Below, piece by piece: positions 54,558 through 62,972 of a stretch of DNA of 64,000 nucleotides. A program made the translations under genes and the position numbers. The notes under the pieces were generated by a model. The model did not search any database, had not been told where the DNA came from, and saw only the letters and a list, made by a program, of their open reading frames with translations. This stretch comes from Anaerobutyricum hallii DSM 3353 (GTDB lineage Bacteria; Bacillota; Clostridia; Lachnospirales; Lachnospiraceae): contig NZ_ACEP01000088.1 in assembly GCF_000173975.1 (NCBI RefSeq), positions 1 through 64,000 on the forward strand. The letters run 5' to 3'. The number at the start of each line of letters is the position of its first letter. Position 1 is the stretch's first letter.

Positions 54558-55916
54558 TTAACAGTTAGCCTTCTCCCCAAAATAAGCCGCAATCATTTTT
54601 GCATACTCATCCAGTAATCCTGTGTCCCAGAGAACCTGCAATAAGGTGAAACGGTCGCGTACTTCTTTTGCAAGGATAACCGCATCTTCTACGAGTTCTG
54701 AAGATACGCCAATCTGTGCCGGATTAATTGGTGCACCAAGACTTGCGAGCAGTTTTTCCATTTCAGCTGAGGAAGGCAGGCTTTCTTTTATAGTGCGTAA
54801 GATTTCCGGCCATTTTTCTTCAAGGATAGCAAGTCGTTTATTTCGTTTATCCAGATTATTTTTTTGTGCTTTTTCTTCTAAAGCGATAATGCCGGGAGCG
54901 GCATCCTGATAGCAGTCTTTTACCTTTTTCTCCCATGCGGCATAATCAAAGGAGCGTTCTTTTAAAGAGGCAAAATCAAACTGTTCATTTTCCAAGGTTT
55001 CATACATTTTTGTGACAGCAATCATACCGATACCAACTTTGATACCGTGTAAAATTGGTTTTTTGCCTTCTGCCTGGAACTTCATTTCCCAGTAATGAGA
55101 AAGATGATGTTCGCTTCCGGAAGCCGGACGGGAATTGCCGACAAAACTCATAGCGATACCGCTTAATACGAGAGCTTCTGTAACTGCCTTTACAGCATCA
55201 GGGTTGCGGTCTTTAATTCGTGTACTTTCTTCCACAACGATTTCTACAGCCTCTTTTACCATATCTGCAATATGGCTGCAATAATATTCTCCTGTGATAA
55301 TGTGTGCCATTTTCCAGTCTAAAAGGCAGGTGTATTTTCCAAGAATATCTCCAAGACCTGCCGTAATCATTTCCATCGGTGCGGCAGCGAGAATATCCGT
55401 ATCTCCAATGACTGCCAGAGGAACATGAGCCTGGTAAGTAGTTTTTACATAATTTGTGATGAGGGCAGCTCCAATTGATACAAAACCGTCCATAGAAGGA
55501 GCGGTAGCGAATACCATGTAGTCAAGCCCAAGCTGGAAACTGGAGAATTTGCAAAGGTCATTTAACGTTCCGGAGCCAACAGCAACAATAACGTCACAAT
55601 CTCTGGAAAATGCCATCATTAAAGAACCGAGAGTTTTTTCGTCAGGAATCAGTTCTTTCTCATTAAAAATGTATTTTTTATAGGAAATACCAGCCACATC
55701 TAACTTTTCAGCTGCCAATGCTCCGGCAGCCGCCCATGTATTTACATCAGCAACGAGGAAAGGTTTCTTATATCCAAGCGCTTCAATGTGTTTTGGAAGA
55801 CGGCTTACGGCATCTTTATCGATATCTACAATTTTAAGATTTGTCTTATGTTCTTTTCCGCATGTGCAATCCATGCTGTGACCTAAGTAGTCGTTTAAAT
55901 TGATTTTTTTTGCCAT
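54558..55916 (-). CDS. araM: sn-glycerol-1-phosphate dehydrogenase AraM
   Basis: A NAD(P)-dependent dehydrogenase of the AraM/EgsA family that reduces DHAP to glycerol-1-phosphate. NAD motifs include VGSGTLNDLCKF and the metal-site region GLGDILGKYTCLLDWK. It is 452 residues. GGAGG lies 9 bases before the ATG at 55916; upstream residues in the same frame are not supported. araM is also in the ara operon of Bacillus subtilis, which supports an arabinose context. Confidence 0.9.
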   Translation of the reverse strand: MAKKINLNDYLGHSMDCTCGKEHKTNLKIVDIDKDAVSRLPKHIEALGYKKPFLVADVNTWAAAGALAAEKLDVAGISYKKYIFNEKELIPDEKTLGSLMMAFSRDCDVIVAVGSGTLNDLCKFSSFQLGLDYMVFATAPSMDGFVSIGAALITNYVKTTYQAHVPLAVIGDTDILAAAPMEMITAGLGDILGKYTCLLDWKMAHIITGEYYCSHIADMVKEAVEIVVEESTRIKDRNPDAVKAVTEALVLSGIAMSFVGNSRPASGSEHHLSHYWEMKFQAEGKKPILHGIKVGIGMIAVTKMYETLENEQFDFASLKERSFDYAAWEKKVKDCYQDAAPGIIALEEKAQKNNLDKRNKRLAILEEKWPEILRTIKESLPSSAEMEKLLASLGAPINPAQIGVSSELVEDAVILAKEVRDRFTLLQVLWDTGLLDEYAKMIAAYFGEKANC

Positions 55917-56025
55917 GATAAATAACCTCCATATGTATTGTTTTGTATGTTTTTTTACCTGTCTATTATGTAATGGGGTGATTAAAATGACGGGTAAATA
56001 CTGTGTTGTTGTTTTGATATTTCTC

Positions 56026-56053
56026 AGTATACTCACAAAAAATCATCCGTCAA
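56026..56053 (-). promoter_or_regulatory. Promoter of araM-araB
   Basis: Minus-strand -35 TTGACG (56053-56048), a 16-base spacer and -10 TATACT (56031-56026). Operator O1 lies about 23 bases upstream of the -35. Confidence 0.75.
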
Positions 56054-56068
56054 TATGGGCGGAAACCG

Positions 56069-56083
56069 TTGATTACTAATCAA
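56069..56083. promoter_or_regulatory. LacI-type operator O1
   Basis: TTGATTACTAATCAA is a perfect palindrome around one central base, near the araM promoter. It is repeated identically at 56154. Confidence 0.7.
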
Positions 56084-56153
56084 AATCATAGTACAATTAA
56101 TCAAGAAAATGATTAGTAAAAATGCATGGAAAAACAGGAGAAAACCAGTTGGT

Positions 56154-56168
56154 TTGATTACTAATCAA
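56154..56168. promoter_or_regulatory. LacI-type operator O2
   Basis: Exact second copy of the 15-base palindrome, centred 85 bases from O1, about eight helical turns, which would suit repressor looping. Confidence 0.7.
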
Positions 56169-56380
56169 AAGGAAAATGGGAGAGCGGTGTGATTCTGATT
56201 AATTTTTAAAAAATGATTAGCGATATGCGGTACAAAGAGAAATAAAGATAGAAATACAGTTTTGATTTATCCTTTTTCAGAGGTGTCCTGCAGGTGGAGA
56301 GTATGTCATGAAGATATGGAAAATGTTTTTGCTTAAAGTAAAATAAATTTACAGAGAATATAATGTAGAGGAAGTATAGA

Positions 56381-57613
56381 ATGAACGAAAAAAAACGAAC
56401 TACAACAAGAGACATCGCAAAAGCATGTTTTGTATCCCAGTCGGCAGTTTCGATGATATTAAGCGGCAGAAAAGATATCCATTTTGCTCCAGAAACAATT
56501 GAGCGAGTAAAGCGTACTGCCAAAGAAATGGGATACGAGTACAAGGCAAGAGCGAAACGAAAAAAGACAGGAACGAATGATACAATTATGATTATGTGTC
56601 CGTCCCTTGCAACACAGTATTACACAACATTAATTCAATTTATCACACAGGAAGCACAGGAACATGGATTGTGTACTCTTACTGCATACACAAACCGCTC
56701 CAAAGAACGGGAAGAATATTATCTGAATATGGCGGCAGACACGGGATTTTATGGTGTGATCTATACCTATGCCCCAAGAGCAGTAACTTCCCTGAATCAT
56801 TTGCATGGAAAGGTTCCGTTAGTCCTCATTAACGACCATAATTCAGACTTAAAAATAGAATTATTAGAATTAGACAGTAAAAAGTCCGGCCGGCTTATTG
56901 CTGCACATCTTTTAGAATTAGGACATCGGGATATTGGTTATATGACTACCCCTTTATCCTCTATAGAAGTGCCAAGACGCAGACGTTTGGAAGGAATGCA
57001 GGAAGAATATGAAAGACAGGGCTTTGATCCGGCTATGATTCATGTCGTTTCAGGAAAAAGAGAAGACCAGGAAACTATCACAGGAAATAAGCATTATGAC
57101 ACCGGATATGGACTTACAAGAAAATATTTCAAAAAACGAGAAGAACTTTTATATAAAAAGAAAGAAGATAGTGAAGCAGTACAAATTTTGAAAGAAAAAA
57201 AGAAAGTGGAGAAGATTGAAAAAATAAAGCAAGAAGATATTTCATCAAAACACGCTATAGAAAATAAAGAAGACGTTAAAGAGACAGGTCTGGAAAATAT
57301 TACTGCCTTTGTCGGAACCAATGACTTTGTGGCAATCGGAATTATGGATGCAATTACAAGCCTCGGCTACCGAATCCCGGAAGATTTCTCCGTCTGCGGA
57401 TTTGATAATACCCTTGTAGCCTCTTTTTCAGGAATCTCCCTCACCACGATCGACCACTGTATCGGGGAAAAAGGAGCTTACGCCGTATCAATGCTTATGA
57501 ATCAGAAAAACCGCATGGAACAAAAAGATGGTAAAAGAGAAAAGAAACGTCCGATAATGCGATTGGAATATGAACCCCAGTTAATAGTGAGACATTCCAC
57601 GGGGAGAAGATGA
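56381..57613 (+). CDS. LacI-family transcriptional regulator
   Basis: A 410-residue LacI-type regulator, likely controlling the divergent araM-araB genes. The helix-turn-helix is at about 8-30 (TTRDIAKACFVSQSAVSMIL). The sugar-binding core includes LIAAHLLELGHRDIGYMT and NDFVAIGIMDAI. A charged Lys/Glu-rich stretch of about 50 residues at about 251-303 has no counterpart in usual LacI proteins (about 330-345 residues). The ligand is inferred as a pentose or derivative. Confidence 0.85.
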   Translation: MNEKKRTTTRDIAKACFVSQSAVSMILSGRKDIHFAPETIERVKRTAKEMGYEYKARAKRKKTGTNDTIMIMCPSLATQYYTTLIQFITQEAQEHGLCTLTAYTNRSKEREEYYLNMAADTGFYGVIYTYAPRAVTSLNHLHGKVPLVLINDHNSDLKIELLELDSKKSGRLIAAHLLELGHRDIGYMTTPLSSIEVPRRRRLEGMQEEYERQGFDPAMIHVVSGKREDQETITGNKHYDTGYGLTRKYFKKREELLYKKKEDSEAVQILKEKKKVEKIEKIKQEDISSKHAIENKEDVKETGLENITAFVGTNDFVAIGIMDAITSLGYRIPEDFSVCGFDNTLVASFSGISLTTIDHCIGEKGAYAVSMLMNQKNRMEQKDGKREKKRPIMRLEYEPQLIVRHSTGRR

Positions 57614-57842
57614 TTTAATTCCCGGATTTCTGTGCTGTGGTAAAGTTTATGACAATACCACGCCCAGATTCAGACATTATGTCCTATGGATGATGTCTTT
57701 TTTTGAAGTGTTTTCAGCATACTACAACAATAATTCAAGTATCAGTCCTTCAAAAAACAACTCCACAGAAAGCCACATCCTTCTGGAGCCTATTCAAATC
57801 CCTCCAGCAATAAATAGAATTTCCCTCCCCAGCCAAAGCACA

Positions 57843-57897
57843 GCCCCCGAAGAGAGTCTAGCCCCCTATATTTGTGGCCTAGACTCTCTTCGGGGGC
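57843..57897. terminator. Bidirectional terminator between the LacI and thioesterase genes
   Basis: A 19-bp perfect stem joins 57843-57861 to 57879-57897 around a 17-base loop. It separates two converging genes. The flanks have only short T or A runs. The preceding 57614-57842 holds nothing recognisable. Confidence 0.7.
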
Positions 57898-57917
57898 GTC
57901 TCTTTGCCTGCGGCAAA
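57896..57917. repeat. Hairpin repeat, family 3, copy B
   Basis: GCGTCTC followed by TTTGCCTGCGGCAAA, which itself forms a 6-bp hairpin. It matches 47612-47633 at 21 of 22 bases. Confidence 0.6.
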
Positions 57918-57924
57918 TTCATAT

Positions 57925-58416
57925 TTACTCTCCATAGAAGTGGAAGCCTTCCTCCCTCTGTTTTCTCCGAAGAGATCGTCGGATTTCTGCCCGCTCCCAC
58001 TCTTTTCGGTCTTCTTCCGATTCTAAAATAAGACGTGGAAGCGTAGTAGGACGGTTATCTGGGCCTAGACCAATCAAGGTGAGAAAAGCACGATTAATTA
58101 ATGCTCTTTCCCCGTCCGTATTCTCTACATAAGTTTCTACTTTTACCTCCATAGAAGTATGTCCGACATGCGTAACTCTTCCAATAATAACGATAACATC
58201 TCTTTGAAATGCCCCATGTAAGAACTGAAGATTATCAACAGAAGCAGTTGTAACATTCATCTGGGAATGACGCTTTGCCACAAGAGCAGCAACTTCGTCA
58301 ATCCATTGCATCAAAACACCTCCAAAAAGGCGACCAGCATCGTTAAGATCCGATGGACGGATAATGTGAACAGTTTCAACAATAGATTCTTTTACAGTTT
58401 TTGCACGAAAATTCAT
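57925..58416 (-). CDS. Hotdog-fold acyl-CoA thioesterase
   Basis: A YciA/YkhA-type acyl-CoA hydrolase, 163 residues. The hotdog core has NDAGRLFGGVLMQWIDEVAALVAKRH, with the catalytic Asp in NDAG-GR-x-GG-QWID arrangement, and TASVDNLQFLHG. The C-terminus is highly charged. ATG 58416 is chosen for GGGAGG about 7 bases upstream. The fatty acid length preference cannot be told. Confidence 0.9.
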   Translation of the reverse strand: MNFRAKTVKESIVETVHIIRPSDLNDAGRLFGGVLMQWIDEVAALVAKRHSQMNVTTASVDNLQFLHGAFQRDVIVIIGRVTHVGHTSMEVKVETYVENTDGERALINRAFLTLIGLGPDNRPTTLPRLILESEEDRKEWERAEIRRSLRRKQREEGFHFYGE

Positions 58417-58801
58417 AAACAAACCTCCCAAGAATGTCGTGTTAGGTGACTTGGCAATATAATTTATAGTGTTAAGAAAATTATATCGTATCCATATTGG
58501 ATTATCAATTTAAAGTTGAAGATAGTCCGATATCTCAAAAAATCAATGCTAAAGTATTTACTATTATATTGGCTGCTAATCATACCCACATTCACAAAAC
58601 TTTGTTTAACCTGCAAAGTGGGGAGACGCTTTTTGGAGCATCCATTCGCCTGAAAACTGGAGTCTTAGAGGTGTCAAAATAACAAAAAAATAGCATTCAT
58701 TTCTCAAATATAGAACAAAAGAAACAAAAATCCGAAAATCGACCATGAAACAAGTAAAAAACGCAACAAAAGAGTAATCTATTGTGCAACCTGCTTTAAA
58801 A

Positions 58802-58816
58802 AGTGGGTGACCCATT
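58802..58816. promoter_or_regulatory. Lactate operator candidate L1
   Basis: AGTGGGTGACCCATT contains the palindrome TGGGTGACCCA, repeated identically at L3. Confidence 0.55.
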
Positions 58817-58831
58817 GTGAAGGGTGCACAA

Positions 58832-58846
58832 ATTGGGGAGTCCAAT
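58832..58846. promoter_or_regulatory. Lactate operator candidate L2
   Basis: ATTGGGGAGTCCAAT is a perfect-arm dyad with a 5-base centre, 30 bases from L1. ATTGG-N5-CCAAT matches the general form of PdhR/LldR-type (FadR-subfamily GntR) sites. Confidence 0.55.
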
Positions 58847-58910
58847 TTAAAAATTTATACCAAAAAAATATTGTCAAAATACACTATAATGCCGAAAAAA
58901 ACAAAAACTA

Positions 58911-58938
58911 TTGCATTATTTTAGATAAATGATATAAT
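58911..58938 (+). promoter_or_regulatory. Promoter of the lactate operon
   Basis: -35 TTGCAT (58911-58916), a 16-base spacer and a perfect -10 TATAAT (58933-58938). Transcription would start near 58945, just before L3. Confidence 0.75.
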
Positions 58939-58950
58939 ACAAATATAAAC

Positions 58951-58965
58951 ATTGGGTGACCCATT
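58951..58965. promoter_or_regulatory. Lactate operator candidate L3
   Basis: ATTGGGTGACCCATT lies just downstream of the predicted start of transcription, a position suited to repression. Confidence 0.6.
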
Positions 58966-58994
58966 AAGGGGTATGCAGAGGAGGTGCTGTATCG

Positions 58995-60536
58995 TTGTTT
59001 TTGAAGTTTTTTTTAGCAATACTGCCCATTTTATGGCTGATTATCGCACTGAGTGTACTAAAAATTGCAGGCCATAAAGCTTGTCTGATTGCATTGGCAA
59101 TCACAGCAGTATTAGCAGCAGGTTACTGGAAGTTAAGTCTCATATGTACTGCAACCGCAGGACTTGAGGGAATACTTAATGCACTATGGCCAATCTGCCT
59201 GGTTATTGTAGCAGCTTTGTTTACATATAACCTGACATTGGAAACTGGAGCGATGGAATTAATTAAGAAGATGCTTGCCAGTGTTTCCGTTGACCAGAGA
59301 GTATTACTTCTGATTATCGGATGGGGGTTCGGTAATTTCATGGAGGGAATGGCTGGATTCGGAACAGCGGTAGCGATTCCGGCATCGATGTTGGCAGCGA
59401 TTGGTATTAATCCGATTCTTTCGGTTATTGCCTGTTTAGTTGTTAACTCCACACCAACTGCATTTGGTTCCGTTGGAGTTCCGACAGTAACACTTGCATC
59501 AGTAACAAACCTTGATGCTTTACAGTTATCAGGAAGCGTTGCATTGATTCAGGTAATCTTAACATTCTTATCTCCATTCTTCATGGTATTTATCGTAGGA
59601 AAAGGATTTAAGGCGTTAAAGAGTGTATTGCCAATGGTTTTAATTGCTTCGTTATCATTTACCGTACCGTGGTTCATTGCAGCACAGGTAATCGGATGTG
59701 AACTTCCTAACATTATCGGTTCTATTATTTCCATGATATGCATGGTTGCAGCAGCAAGATTCTTAAATAAGAATCCAGAACCAGAGTACAGAGTACAGTT
59801 ATCAGGAGAAGAACAAAGCAGTGGATTTACCGCTTCAGAAGGAGTGAAAGCTTGGAGTCCATTCATCTTAATCTTCTTACTGTTAATGTTTACATCAACA
59901 TTATGTCCGCCAATCCATAATCTGATTGCAGACATAAAGACAACTGTCACCGTATATGCAGGCGACAACCCAGGATCTCTTTCCTTTAGCTGGATTAATA
60001 CACCGGGCATTATGATTTTTATCGCAGCGATTATCGGTGGACTGATTCAGGGAGCGTCCTTTGGAACAATGGGAAAGGTTCTCATAGAAACGTTAAAGAA
60101 ATACTGGAAGACAATTCTTACTATCTGTTGTGTTATGGCAACAGCTAAGATTATGGGTTACAGCGGAATGATTTCTGATATCGCAGCAGCATTAGTTGTT
60201 GTAGCAGGACCGTTTTACCCGCTCATTTCTCCATTAGTTGGAGCGTTAGGAGCATTTGTTACCGGTTCAGGAACATCTACCTGTGTATTATTTGGTGGAT
60301 TACAGAGTCAGACAGCGATTTCTCTTGGACTGAATCCTTCCTGGATGGCAGCGGCAAATGTTATGGGAGCCGGCATCGGAAAGATGATTTGTCCACAGGG
60401 TATCGCGATTGGAGCAGGTGCTATCGGAGCCGTTGGTTCTGAGAGTGAGATTTTAAGAAAAGTATTTAAGTATTTTGTAATATATGTAGTCATTGCCGGA
60501 ATTATCTGCTATGCAGGTTCTATGGCAGGATTCTAA
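58995..60536 (+). CDS. lctP: Lactate permease
   Basis: A LctP-family proton-lactate symporter, 513 residues with about 12-14 membrane helices. Family stretches include GNFMEGMAGFGTAVAIPASML, NSTPTAFGSVGVPT and GAFVTGSGTSTCVLFGGLQ. The TTG start at 58995 has GAGGTG 8 bases upstream. It imports lactate for the downstream LDH-Etf and is the first gene of the operon. Confidence 0.93.
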   Translation: MFLKFFLAILPILWLIIALSVLKIAGHKACLIALAITAVLAAGYWKLSLICTATAGLEGILNALWPICLVIVAALFTYNLTLETGAMELIKKMLASVSVDQRVLLLIIGWGFGNFMEGMAGFGTAVAIPASMLAAIGINPILSVIACLVVNSTPTAFGSVGVPTVTLASVTNLDALQLSGSVALIQVILTFLSPFFMVFIVGKGFKALKSVLPMVLIASLSFTVPWFIAAQVIGCELPNIIGSIISMICMVAAARFLNKNPEPEYRVQLSGEEQSSGFTASEGVKAWSPFILIFLLLMFTSTLCPPIHNLIADIKTTVTVYAGDNPGSLSFSWINTPGIMIFIAAIIGGLIQGASFGTMGKVLIETLKKYWKTILTICCVMATAKIMGYSGMISDIAAALVVVAGPFYPLISPLVGALGAFVTGSGTSTCVLFGGLQSQTAISLGLNPSWMAAANVMGAGIGKMICPQGIAIGAGAIGAVGSESEILRKVFKYFVIYVVIAGIICYAGSMAGF

Positions 60537-60724
60537 CAGATAAATTTGTGAAAGATAGTTCATATGTAGTGGCATTTTGATGAACATTTGTAAAATGAAC
60601 ATGGATGAATCAGATGAAACCAGATGGTTTAAAGATATTGATATGGGCTGAAAAGTAAAAATGATTTAATTTAAGAACTTTATTATTTCAAATATAAAGA
60701 AGGAAATGATTAGGAGGTAGAAAT

Positions 60725-62137
60725 ATGTACAATCAGTTGACACCGGAAATTATCGAAGAAATTAAAAAAGTTTCCAATAATGTCTTCTTAGGAGAAGAGA
60801 TTAATCCGGACTATGCGAAAGACGAGATGCCGATTTATGGTACGCATATGCCAGATTTAGCAGTACAGCCACGTTCTACAGAGGAAGTTGCAGCAGTAAT
60901 GAAGATTTGTTATGAGAATAATATTCCTGTAACACCTAGAGGAGCTGGTACTGGTCTTGCAGGTGGAGCAGTTCCATTATATGGCGGCGTTTTAATTGAT
61001 ATCTCTAAAATGAACAAGATTAAATCCTACGATATGGAAAACTTCGTTGTTGAGATTGAAGCAGGTGTTTTGTTAAATGATTTAGCAGAGGATTGCCAGT
61101 CCAAAGGAATGTTATATCCACCAGATCCAGGTGAAAAGTTCGCATGTGTTGGTGGTAACGTAGCAACAAACGCAGGTGGTATGAGAGCTGTTAAATATGG
61201 AGCAACACGTGATTACGTAAGAGCAATGACTGTTGTATTACCAACTGGTGAGATTACACATCTTGGAGCAACTGTTTCCAAAACATCTTCAGGATATTCC
61301 TTATTAAACCTTATGATTGGTTCTGAAGGAACACTCGGTATCATCACAGAATTAACATTAAAGATTATCCCAGCACCAAAGGCTGTTGCATCTTTAATTA
61401 TTCCTTACGAAGACTTAGAGACAGCACTTGCAACTGTACCTAAATTTAAGATGGCTCACATGAACCCACAGGCAATCGAGTTCATGGAAAGAGAAATCGT
61501 ACTTGCTTCCGAGCGTTACATTGGAAAGTCCGTATTCCCACAGGAATTAGAAGGAGTTCAGATTGGTGCATATCTTCTTGTCACATTAGATGGTAACAGT
61601 GAAGATGAAGTAGACGCATTGATCGAGCAGGCTGCAGAGCTTGTATTAGAAGCAGGAGCAATTGATGTATTAGTAGCTGATACATCTGCTAAGATGAAAG
61701 ATGCATGGGCAGCACGTTCTTCTTTCTTAGAGGCTATCATGGAAGAAACAAAGCTTCTTGACGAGTGTGACGTAGTTGTACCTGTTAATAAGATTGCAGA
61801 ATACCTTACATTTGTAAATAAGACCGGAGAAGAATGTGGTCTTGTTATCAAATCCTTCGGACATGCCGGAGATGGAAACCTTCATATTTACCAGTGTTCC
61901 AATGATCTGGAAGAAGAAGAGTTCAAGAAGAGAGTAGATAAATTCTTTGACATTATTTATAAAGAAGCAACAAATTGCGGCGGTCTTGTTTCCGGTGAAC
62001 ATGGAATCGGCTCAGGTAAAGTAAAATATCTTGTTGATTCTGTTGGAGAAACAAACATGGCGATTATGGAAGGCATCAAGAGAGTATTTGACCCTAAGAT
62101 GATTTTAAATCCAGGCAAAGTTTGCTACCGTCTGTAA
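60725..62137 (+). CDS. FAD-linked lactate dehydrogenase (GlcD/LctD type)
   Basis: Oxidises lactate to pyruvate with FAD as electron acceptor. The FAD-binding region (about 40-215) has PRGAGTGLAGGAVP and GGNVATNAGGMRAVKYG. The C-terminal part has GHAGDGNLH and SGEHGIGSGKVKYL. It is 470 residues. With etfB-etfA next to it, it matches the LctBCD type that couples lactate oxidation to NAD through ferredoxin (electron confurcation). Isomer preference is inferred as D from the family. Terminator not visible; AGGAGG precedes the ATG. Confidence 0.92.
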   Translation: MYNQLTPEIIEEIKKVSNNVFLGEEINPDYAKDEMPIYGTHMPDLAVQPRSTEEVAAVMKICYENNIPVTPRGAGTGLAGGAVPLYGGVLIDISKMNKIKSYDMENFVVEIEAGVLLNDLAEDCQSKGMLYPPDPGEKFACVGGNVATNAGGMRAVKYGATRDYVRAMTVVLPTGEITHLGATVSKTSSGYSLLNLMIGSEGTLGIITELTLKIIPAPKAVASLIIPYEDLETALATVPKFKMAHMNPQAIEFMEREIVLASERYIGKSVFPQELEGVQIGAYLLVTLDGNSEDEVDALIEQAAELVLEAGAIDVLVADTSAKMKDAWAARSSFLEAIMEETKLLDECDVVVPVNKIAEYLTFVNKTGEECGLVIKSFGHAGDGNLHIYQCSNDLEEEEFKKRVDKFFDIIYKEATNCGGLVSGEHGIGSGKVKYLVDSVGETNMAIMEGIKRVFDPKMILNPGKVCYRL

Positions 62138-62155
62138 TATTAAGGAGGAAGAAGA

Positions 62156-62959
62156 ATGAATATTTGTGTTTGTATCAAACAAGTACCTGATACTAATGAG
62201 ATTAAGGTAGATCCAGTTACACATACACTGGTAAGAAAGGGAGTTCCAAGTATTGTAAATCCTTTTGATACCTATGCACAGGAAGTAGGTGTCCGCTTAA
62301 AAGAAAAATTAGGCGGCAAAGTAGTTGTTATTTCCATGGGACCAGAACAGGCTAAAGAAGCAATTAAAACCTGTCTTTCTGTAGGAGCTGACGCAGGATA
62401 TCTTATTTCCAGCAGAAAGTTCGGCGGATCGGATACATTAGCAACAAGCTATATCCTCTCTGAAGCAATCAAGGCAGTAGAGGAAAAAGAAGGATTAAAA
62501 TTTGATTTAATTCTCTGTGGTAAACAGGCAGTTGATGGTGATACCGCACAGGTTGGACCGGAAATCGCAGAACATCTTGGACTTCCACAGATTACATACG
62601 CATTAGACATCATTGAAAAAGACGGAGATATTCAGGTAAAACGTGAATGTGACGAAGGTTACGATATGATTTCTACACAGCTTCCAGCAGTAGTTACAGT
62701 AGTCAGACTTCCTTACGAACCTAGATATCCAACCATCAAGAGTAAAATGGCTGCAAAGAAAAAAGAGATTCCTGTTCTTACAGAAGAAGATATTCCTGCA
62801 ATCAGCCTGGAGCGTTGCGGTTTAAGTGGTTCTCCAACAAAAGTAAAGAAAACATATACACCAGTAACAGAAAAGAATGGTGTAAAACTTGAAGGTATGG
62901 AAGCAGAAGATGCAGCAAAAGAGGTTGTTAAATTAATTTACGACGCAAAAATTTTGTAA
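62156..62959 (+). CDS. etfB: Electron-transfer flavoprotein subunit beta
   Basis: Beta subunit of Etf, 267 residues. It has the N-terminal CIKQVPDTNEIKVD, the flavin/nucleotide loop LCGKQAVDGDTAQVGPEIAEHLG, and VTVVRLPYEPRYP. Bifurcating EtfB proteins use NAD at this subunit. It starts 18 bases after the LDH gene with AAGGAGG and precedes etfA by 13 bases. Confidence 0.95.
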   Translation: MNICVCIKQVPDTNEIKVDPVTHTLVRKGVPSIVNPFDTYAQEVGVRLKEKLGGKVVVISMGPEQAKEAIKTCLSVGADAGYLISSRKFGGSDTLATSYILSEAIKAVEEKEGLKFDLILCGKQAVDGDTAQVGPEIAEHLGLPQITYALDIIEKDGDIQVKRECDEGYDMISTQLPAVVTVVRLPYEPRYPTIKSKMAAKKKEIPVLTEEDIPAISLERCGLSGSPTKVKKTYTPVTEKNGVKLEGMEAEDAAKEVVKLIYDAKIL

Positions 62960-62972
62960 GGAGGACTGAATA

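Larger units (their letters stand above)
55917..56380. other. Divergent control region between araM and the LacI gene
   Basis: This 464-base gap has no gene. It holds the minus-strand araM promoter, two perfect 15-bp palindromes, additional TGATTA half-sites near 56098-56116, 56196 and 56214, and the LacI ribosome site GAGGAAG. A TATAAT at 56359 lies too close to the start to serve as the LacI promoter. Confidence 0.6.
58417..58994. other. Intergenic control region of the lactate operon
   Basis: This 578-base gap has no convincing gene (a 61-codon frame from TTG 58497 lacks a ribosome site). It holds the lctP promoter, three dyads of the ATTGG-N5-CCAAT type and the GAGGAGGTG ribosome site of the permease. 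Confidence 0.6.

Noticed and set aside
57690-58031. 113-codon plus-strand frame overlapping the terminator and thioesterase gene
   Set aside because: It crosses the bidirectional hairpin and overlaps the thioesterase gene antisense; no ribosome site.
58497-58682. 61-codon frame from TTG in the lactate control region
   Set aside because: No ribosome site, no recognisable domain, and an alternative start codon only.
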